12,223 nucleotides of DNA, from the NCBI GenBank assembly GCA_002369295.1, contig DFDR01000218.1, positions 1-12,223 on the forward strand, written 5' to 3'. Of the stretch, positions 7,361 through 12,223 are shown in pieces. The notes below the pieces were generated by a model. It saw only the letters and a list, made by a program, of their open reading frames with translations. It made no database searches and had not been told where the DNA came from. Positions within the stretch are counted from its first letter, which is position 1. The number at the start of each line of letters is the position of its first letter. This stretch comes from Desulfovibrionaceae bacterium UBA3823. Lineage in GTDB: Bacteria > Desulfobacterota > Desulfovibrionia > Desulfovibrionales > Desulfovibrionaceae. A program made the translations under genes and the position numbers.

Positions 7361-9040
7361 ATGAAAACACCTATGAGCAACTACAGCGGACCCGTTGTCG
7401 TCGATCCGCTGACCCGCATTGAAGGCCACCTCCGCATCGAAGTGGAAGTGGAGAACGGCAAGGTCAAGGACGCCCGCAGCTGCGGCACGCTTTTCCGCGG
7501 CCTCGAGCTCATCCTCAAAGGCCGCGATCCGCGCGACGTGCAGCACTTCACCCAGCGCACCTGCGGCGTGTGCACCTACACCCACGCCCTGGCCTCGACC
7601 CGCGCCCTCGAAGACGCCGTCTACAATGCCGACAACAGCTTCCGCATCCCGGACAACGCCACGCACATCCGCAACCTCATGCTCGCGCAGCTGTACATGC
7701 ACGACCACATCGTGCACTTCTACCACCTGCACGCGCTTGACTTCGTCGATGTCGTGAGCGCCCTCAAGGCCGATCCCTACAAGGCCGCCTCCCTCGCCGA
7801 GTCCATCTCTCCGCGCAAATGCCGCGGCGAAGACCTCAAGGCCGTCCAGGACAAGCTGAAAGCCTTCGTGGAGAGCGGCCAGCTCGGCCCCTTCACCAAC
7901 GCCTACTTCCTCGGCGGACACGATGCCTACTACCTTGAGCCCGAAGCCAACCTGGTCGCCACGGCCCACTACCTGCAGGCCCTCGAGCTGCAGGTCGAGG
8001 CAGCCCGCGGCATGGCCGTCTTCGGCGGCAAGAACCCGCATCCCCAGTTCCTCGTCCACGGCGGCGTGACCTGCTACGACGCCCTCAAGGAAGAGCGCAT
8101 CAAGGAATTCGAGGAGATTGCCACCAAGACCGCGGCCTTCGTCAAGGAAGTCTACATTCCCGACCTGCTTCTCGTGGCAGGCGCCTACAAGGACTGGGCC
8201 GGCATCGGCGGCACCCACGACTTCCTCAGCATGGGCGACTTCCCGGCCCCCGGCGGCGAGCGCGATCTCAACAGCCGCTGGCTCAAGCCCGGCGTCATCT
8301 ACAACCGCGAGCTCAAGCTCGTCGATTTCGATCCGGCCAAGGTCAAGGAGCACATCCGCCACAGCTGGTACGACGGCACCCAGGCGGACCATCCCTACGA
8401 GGAAAAGACCGAGCCCAAGTTCACCGCCATGGGCGACACGGACCGCTACTCCTGGCTCAAGGCCCCCCGCTACGAGGATCATCCGACGGAAGTCGGCCCG
8501 CTCGCCAACGTTCTGGTCAACTACGTTGCCGGCAACCCCGACATCGTTCCGCTTGTGGACTATGTCCTCAAGACCCTCGGCGTCGGCCCCGAAGCCCTCT
8601 TCTCGACCCTGGGCCGCACCGGTGCCCGCGGCATCCAGACCCTGGCCGTGGCCAACAAGATGCCGTCCATGATCGAGGCCTTCAGGGAGAGCATCAGCCG
8701 CAACCAGCAGATCGTGGCTGACCACGACGTGCCCGCCGAATCTCAGGGCGTCGGCTTCGTCGAAGCTCCCCGCGGCGGCCTCTCCCACTGGATCCGCATC
8801 GAGAAGGGCCGCGTCGGCAATTTCCAGCTCGTCGTGCCCACCACGTGGAACGGCGGCCCCCGCGACGCCAAGCACGTCATGGGCCCCTTTGAGGAAGCCC
8901 TCATCAACACGCCCATCGCCGATCCCAAGCGCCCGGTGGAAATCCTGCGCACCATCCACTCCTTCGATCCCTGCATTGCCTGCGCCGTGCACGTGATCGA
9001 CGGCGAGACCAACGAAGTCCACAAGTTCAAGGTGCTCTAG
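7361..9040 (+). CDS. hynA: [NiFe] hydrogenase large (catalytic) subunit precursor
   Basis: This 559-residue protein holds the Ni-Fe active site that splits H2. The two cysteine pairs are C68/C71 in RTCGVC and C538/C541 in DPCIACAVH. TRIEGHLRIEVEV (18-30) is the conserved N-terminus with E21. The codon at C538 is TGC, so this is not the selenocysteine [NiFeSe] form. The 15 residues after H544 (VIDGETNEVHKFKVL) form the tail removed by the maturation protease once nickel is in place. There is no signal peptide, as expected for co-export with the Tat-bearing small subunit. AGGAGG overlaps the hynB stop and stands seven bases before the ATG at 7361; a second in-frame ATG at 7373 lacks such support. 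Arginine codons are nearly all CGC, unlike the AGG-rich MATE gene, suggesting high expression. A strong terminator follows 22 bases after the stop. Confidence 0.97.
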   Translation: MKTPMSNYSGPVVVDPLTRIEGHLRIEVEVENGKVKDARSCGTLFRGLELILKGRDPRDVQHFTQRTCGVCTYTHALASTRALEDAVYNADNSFRIPDNATHIRNLMLAQLYMHDHIVHFYHLHALDFVDVVSALKADPYKAASLAESISPRKCRGEDLKAVQDKLKAFVESGQLGPFTNAYFLGGHDAYYLEPEANLVATAHYLQALELQVEAARGMAVFGGKNPHPQFLVHGGVTCYDALKEERIKEFEEIATKTAAFVKEVYIPDLLLVAGAYKDWAGIGGTHDFLSMGDFPAPGGERDLNSRWLKPGVIYNRELKLVDFDPAKVKEHIRHSWYDGTQADHPYEEKTEPKFTAMGDTDRYSWLKAPRYEDHPTEVGPLANVLVNYVAGNPDIVPLVDYVLKTLGVGPEALFSTLGRTGARGIQTLAVANKMPSMIEAFRESISRNQQIVADHDVPAESQGVGFVEAPRGGLSHWIRIEKGRVGNFQLVVPTTWNGGPRDAKHVMGPFEEALINTPIADPKRPVEILRTIHSFDPCIACAVHVIDGETNEVHKFKVL

Positions 9041-9062
9041 GATCTAGACCCTACGTTGCTTC

Positions 9063-9104
9063 CAGGCGGGACTGGCGCTGCCAGCCCCGCCTGTTTTCTT
9101 TCTT
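9063..9104 (+). terminator. Strong intrinsic terminator after hynA
   Basis: CAGGCGGG-A-CTGGC (9063-9076) pairs with GCCAG-C-CCCGCCTG (9080-9093). The 14-base arms have a single mismatch and a three-base loop, followed by TTTTCTTTCTT. It lies between hynA and its maturation protease gene, so it should limit transcription into the protease and MATE genes. Confidence 0.92.
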
Positions 9105-9169
9105 CCGGCCCTGCCAGCGCGGCCTCCCTGCGCCCTGCCGGCAGACCACAAGCCTGCAAGGAGCAAGCC

Positions 9170-9667
9170 ATGCCCCTCGACACAAGCCTTTGCATACTCG
9201 GCGTCGGCAACACCCTGCTCACCGATGAAGCCTTCGGCGTGCGCGCCATGGAATGCCTCAGGGACGAATGGAACTGGCCCGAAGGCGTCGACTTCGTGGA
9301 CGGCGGAACCCAGGGAATGGGACTCATGCCCCTGCTGCTGGACTACGCCCGCGTCGTCGTCCTCGACATCGTGCGCGGCCAGTGCGCGCCCGGCACCGTC
9401 TACCTGCTCGAGAACGAGGACATGCGCAAGTCGGCCAGCTTCCACGACTCCACCCACGAAACGGACTTCGTCGATCTGCTCCTGCGCTGCGAGCTCATGG
9501 GCCGGCGCCCCGAGGCCTTCGTCGTGGGCTTCGAACCCTTCGACTTCAGCCGCATGTCCCTCGAGATGACGCCGGGTGCCCAGGCAGGCCTCCGCGGCTT
9601 CTGCGACAAGGCGGCTGCCGAGATAGCCCGCCGGGGATGGGCGCATCCCGTCCCCCGCCGGACCTAG
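9170..9667 (+). CDS. hyaD: HyaD/HybD-family hydrogenase maturation endopeptidase
   Basis: This 165-residue cytoplasmic protease removes the C-terminal tail of the hydrogenase large subunit after Ni-Fe assembly, recognising the bound nickel. ILGVGNTLLTDEAFGVRAME (9-28) is the family signature. Nickel-sensing residues by comparison with E. coli HybD are E20, D66 (VVLDIVRG) and H96 (STHETD). The E20-D66 spacing matches HybD exactly, and the D66-H96 spacing is one residue shorter. Length is typical. AAGGAG six bases before the ATG at 9170 fixes the start. The likely target is the hynA product directly upstream, cut after H544. The gene lies beyond the hynA terminator with no clear promoter in the 65-base gap, so read-through is the likely source of transcript. 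Other hydrogenase assembly genes (hypABCDEF) are not in the window. Confidence 0.93.
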   Translation: MPLDTSLCILGVGNTLLTDEAFGVRAMECLRDEWNWPEGVDFVDGGTQGMGLMPLLLDYARVVVLDIVRGQCAPGTVYLLENEDMRKSASFHDSTHETDFVDLLLRCELMGRRPEAFVVGFEPFDFSRMSLEMTPGAQAGLRGFCDKAAAEIARRGWAHPVPRRT

Positions 9668-9678
9668 CAGGCACCGGC

Positions 9679-11109
9679 ATGGCAGCTGGCACGGCTTCAA
9701 GCCTCTCCCTGCGGGAAGCGCGGCGCATTCTCGGCATAGGCCTTCCCATCTTCATTGCCCAGCTCTCCCAGATTGGCATGAACTTCGTGGACACGGTCAT
9801 GACAGGACGCTACAGCGCCGAGGCCATGGCAGCCGTGGCCGTGGCAGGCTCCATCTGGGCGCCTGCCATGCTGCTGGCCATAGGCTTCCTGCTGGCCCTG
9901 CCCGGCATGGGCGCCCAGCTGGCAGGCGCCCGGAGGCCGCAGGACTGCGCCCACCTCTTCCGCCAGGGCGTGCTGCTGGCCCTCGCCCTGTCCCTTGCGA
10001 TCGGCCTGCCGCTCTGGATCCTGTCCTCCCGCCTCGAAGCCTTCGGGCTCAAGCCCGGACTGGCGGATCAGGCCTGCGCCTACCTCAGGGCGCTGATTCC
10101 TGGGCTTCCCGGCTTCCTGCTCTTCATCTGCCTGCGCTCCCTTCTCGAAGCCTTCGCCCGGACCAGGCCGGCCATGGTCATCGGCATCGCCTGCCTCGCC
10201 CTCAACGTACCCCTGAACTACGCCTTCATCTACGGCCGCCTCGGCATGCCCCAGCTGGGCGCCATGGGCTGCGGGGTCGCCACGGCCGCCTGCTACTGGT
10301 TCATGGCGCTTGCCATGCTCGGCTGCATCCTCTTCGACAGGGAGCTTGCCGCCATCCGGCCCTTCGTCCCGCGAAGGGCAGATCCCGCCTTCGACGCGGC
10401 CCTCGTCCGCCGCATCCTGCGCATTGGCGGCCCCAACGCCCTTGCCCTCTGCGTCGAGTGCAGCCTCTTCGCCCTCACGGCCATCCTGCTCGCGCCCTTC
10501 GGCACCACGGCCGTGGCAGGGCATCAGATCGCCATGAGCTACGGCAACCTGCTCTTCGCCGTGCCGCTCTCCATCTCCTTCACGGCCACCATACGCGTGG
10601 GCAGGGAACTCGGCGCAGGCAGGGCGCAGAGGGCACGAACCGCCTCCCGCACGGCCCTCGCCCTGGGACTTCTCCTGGCCCTCGCGGCCATGGCCGCGAC
10701 CGTCGCCTTCCGCGGGGAGATAGTCTCGGCCTACACGGAAGACCAGGCCAGCGCCGCCATGGCCTCCACCCTGCTCCTCTACTGCGCGGCCTATCTTGCC
10801 GGCGACTCGCTGCAGTGCATAGGCGCAGGCGCGCTCAGGGGCTGGAACGACACCCGCACCGTCTTCCTGACGAGCCTTGCGTCCTGCGGAGGGCTGGGAC
10901 TGCCGCTCGGCTTCGTCCTCGGGCGCACGGACATCCTTGTTCCCGCCATGGGGGCGCCCGGCTTCTGGACGGGCTACATCGCGGCCATCGCCTTCAGCGC
11001 GGCCTGCTACATCTGGCGCCTGCGCCGCCTGGAGCGGCTGGGCGACAGCGAGGCGCTGGCGCGCGTCCTGCCGCAGGGCGCAGGCCCCGCCAGCCGCAGC
11101 CGGGACTGA
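9679..11109 (+). CDS. norM: MATE-family multidrug/Na+ antiporter, NorM/MdtK type
   Basis: This 476-residue inner-membrane protein has about 12 hydrophobic segments in two homologous halves and looks closest to NorM/MdtK. MATE pumps export cationic drugs or metabolites in exchange for Na+ or H+. Recognisable parts are FVDTVMTGRYS (36-46), NVPLNYAFIYGRLGMPQLG (176-194), ECSLFALTAILL (260-271), VAGHQIA (279-285) and GDSLQCIGAGALRGWNDTR (375-393). Cation-binding acidic residues known from V. cholerae NorM are kept: D38, E260 and D376. The ATG at 9679 is 11 bases after the protease stop, with only a weak AGCAGG upstream, so coupling to the protease is likely. The last 20 residues are hydrophilic and variable. 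AGG arginine codons are frequent, unlike in the hydrogenase genes. Family is certain; substrate unknown. Confidence 0.93.
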   Translation: MAAGTASSLSLREARRILGIGLPIFIAQLSQIGMNFVDTVMTGRYSAEAMAAVAVAGSIWAPAMLLAIGFLLALPGMGAQLAGARRPQDCAHLFRQGVLLALALSLAIGLPLWILSSRLEAFGLKPGLADQACAYLRALIPGLPGFLLFICLRSLLEAFARTRPAMVIGIACLALNVPLNYAFIYGRLGMPQLGAMGCGVATAACYWFMALAMLGCILFDRELAAIRPFVPRRADPAFDAALVRRILRIGGPNALALCVECSLFALTAILLAPFGTTAVAGHQIAMSYGNLLFAVPLSISFTATIRVGRELGAGRAQRARTASRTALALGLLLALAAMAATVAFRGEIVSAYTEDQASAAMASTLLLYCAAYLAGDSLQCIGAGALRGWNDTRTVFLTSLASCGGLGLPLGFVLGRTDILVPAMGAPGFWTGYIAAIAFSAACYIWRLRRLERLGDSEALARVLPQGAGPASRSRD

Positions 11110-11165
11110 GCGCCAGAGGACAAATCTTTCGCATATCTGCAAACTTCGCCCCAGCGCTGATCACA

Positions 11166-11194
11166 TTGACAACTGTCATTCCGGCAGGCATAAG
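11166..11194 (+). promoter_or_regulatory. Promoter with palindrome, upstream of the ABC binding protein
   Basis: A perfect -35 TTGACA (11166-11171) stands 17 bases before CATAAG (11189-11194), which matches four of six -10 bases. An inverted repeat, TGACA-AC-TGTCA (11167-11178), overlaps the -35 and could be an operator. The surrounding stretch is AT-richer than the genes. The leader is about 90 bases. No terminator for the MATE gene was seen between 11110 and 11165. Confidence 0.6.
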
Positions 11195-11292
11195 TTTATG
11201 ATCAGTCTACAGCATGCCCCTGCCGGCACGGCCTCTTCCACGCCGCCGCAGGGCCGACCCCGCGAATATCCAACCTTCTCCTAGGGGGAACC

Positions 11293-12223
11293 ATGAAACG
11301 CTTTGCCTCCTGTGCAGCCGCCTTCTTCGCGGCAGCCGTCCTCGCCTGCCCCGCCCAGGCGGAAGACACCATCAAAATCGGCGTGCCCGGCGCGCACACC
11401 GGCGCCCTCGCCTCCTACGGCGTGCCCAGTCTGAACGCGGCCAAAATCGTGGCCGAGAAGATCAACGCCAAAGGCGGCGTGCTCGGCAAGAAAATCCAGC
11501 TTTTGACCGAAGACGACCAGTGCAAGGCCGAGCTTGCCACGAACGCCGCCACCAAGCTCATCAGCGAAGACGTCAACGTTGTCATGGGCCACATCTGCTC
11601 CGGGCCGACCAAGACCTCCCTGCCCTACTACAACAAGGAAAACATCATTCTGATGTCGCCCACCGCCACGACGCCCGCGCTGACCGCGCCCGGCGTCAAC
11701 CCCATGTTCTTCCGCACGGTCGCCAAGGACGACGCCCAGGCCACCCTCACCAGCAAGTTCATCCTCGAGAGCCTCAAGGGCAAGAAGGTTGCCTACGTGC
11801 ACGACAACGACGAGTACGGCAAGGGCTTCGCGGACGGCAACAAGGCCATCCTCGAGCAGGCCGGCGTGGAGACCGTGCTCTACGAGGCCGTGACTCCGGA
11901 CGCCGTCGACTTCTCCGCCATCTCCCGCAAGCTGCGCCACGCCAAGCCCGACGTCATCGTCTTCGGCGGCTACAAGGATCTGGCCGGCAAGCTCATCAAG
12001 CAGTTCCGCCGCGAGAAGGTGAACTGCCCCGTCGTCGGCCCCGACGGCGTGAAGGACCAGGCCATCCTCGAGCTCGGCCCGGCGGCCGAGAACGTCTACT
12101 GCTCCTATCCCAAGGACACGAGCACCCTGCCCCTCTTTAAGGAAGCCCGCGACGCGCACGTGAAGCAGTTCGGCTCCGAGCCCGGCTTCGGCTACTACAA
12201 CGCCTACGCCGCCATGCTCGCCC
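11293..12223 (+). CDS. livK: Branched-chain amino acid ABC transporter substrate-binding protein (partial)
   Basis: The first 310 codons of a LivJ/LivK-type periplasmic binding protein are present; the frame is open at the window edge. A signal peptide runs to AQA at residue 23, followed by EDTIKIGVPGAHTGALASYG, the usual mature start of the family. V-L-A-C at 16-19 also looks like a weak lipobox, so a lipoprotein form cannot be ruled out. C77 and C102 have the same 25-residue spacing as the LivJ disulfide, and HICSGPT (100-106) is the ligand-loop region. DNDEYGKGFADG begins the second lobe. The protein would bind leucine, isoleucine, valine or a related compound and deliver it to a LivHMGF permease, whose genes probably follow beyond the window. 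AGGGGGAA upstream of the ATG at 11293 supports the start. Codon choice suggests good expression. The ligand is inferred from the family. Confidence 0.92.
   Translation, partial: MKRFASCAAAFFAAAVLACPAQAEDTIKIGVPGAHTGALASYGVPSLNAAKIVAEKINAKGGVLGKKIQLLTEDDQCKAELATNAATKLISEDVNVVMGHICSGPTKTSLPYYNKENIILMSPTATTPALTAPGVNPMFFRTVAKDDAQATLTSKFILESLKGKKVAYVHDNDEYGKGFADGNKAILEQAGVETVLYEAVTPDAVDFSAISRKLRHAKPDVIVFGGYKDLAGKLIKQFRREKVNCPVVGPDGVKDQAILELGPAAENVYCSYPKDTSTLPLFKEARDAHVKQFGSEPGFGYYNAYAAMLA

Noticed and set aside
7346..9022. Minus-strand open frame of over 550 codons opposite hynA
   Set aside because: It is the antisense shadow of a conserved hydrogenase gene with strict third-base GC bias; no ribosome site or family motif was seen.
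8942..9040. Selenocysteine in the hydrogenase large subunit
   Set aside because: The relevant codon at the C-terminal motif is TGC, not TGA, so it is a standard [NiFe] enzyme.
9697..11142. Minus-strand open frame opposite the MATE gene
   Set aside because: The + strand frame has clear NorM motifs and membrane segments; the minus product is charged, glycine-rich and unlike a real protein.
11214..12140. Plus-strand open frame overlapping livK in another frame
   Set aside because: It is rich in R, H, P and Q, typical of a shifted GC-rich frame; the frame starting at 11293 gives a complete signal peptide and LivJ/LivK motifs.
1..12223. CRISPR arrays, insertion sequences, phage genes, tRNAs or direct-repeat attachment sites
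   Set aside because: No regularly spaced repeats, transposase motifs, integrases or tRNA-like cloverleaf sequences were noticed; gene content and base style are uniform across the window.

Overview
The window reads as high-GC chromosomal DNA (about two thirds G+C by eye) from a sulfate-reducing deltaproteobacterium, most like Desulfovibrio and relatives. The best taxonomic pointer is a periplasmic [NiFe] hydrogenase gene pair of the Desulfovibrio type. It has a Tat-exported small subunit, a proline at the medial cluster that marks a [3Fe-4S] centre, and a large subunit ending in DPCIACAVH plus a short cleaved tail. All recognisable genes lie on the + strand. No mobile element, CRISPR array, tRNA or rRNA was seen.

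Layout. (1) Positions 1-112 hold the last codons of an upstream gene and a strong intrinsic terminator. (2) Positions 146-1039 hold a MogA-type molybdenum cofactor gene with an unrecognised N-terminal extension of about 100 residues. (3) Positions 1070-4495 hold metY (O-acetylhomoserine sulfhydrylase), a FabF-like ketoacyl-ACP synthase and a histidine phosphatase, with gaps of 55 and 19 bases. (4) Positions 4617-6185 hold a single TolC-family outer-membrane channel gene with its own candidate promoter and a clear terminator. (5) Positions 6188-9104 hold the hydrogenase leader, hynB, hynA and a very strong terminator. (6) Positions 9170-11109 hold the hydrogenase maturation protease followed 11 bases later by a NorM/MdtK-type MATE transporter. 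(7) Positions 11166-12223 hold a promoter and the first 310 codons of a branched-chain amino acid type ABC binding protein, cut by the window edge.

How the genes work together. The clearest functional unit is hynB-hynA plus the protease. The small and large subunits form the H2-oxidising enzyme in the periplasm, and the protease trims the large-subunit tail after nickel insertion. The terminator between hynA and the protease suggests that the structural subunits are made in excess over the catalytic maturation factor. The other genes (Mo cofactor, sulfur amino acid, fatty acid, efflux, amino acid uptake) look like ordinary housekeeping or transport genes placed side by side.

I found no convincing undescribed system. 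The points most worth a second look are the extended MogA, the terminator inside the hydrogenase cluster, the paired hairpins ahead of hynB, the hairpin ahead of a fabF that lacks a visible Shine-Dalgarno, and the strong preference for TAG stops.
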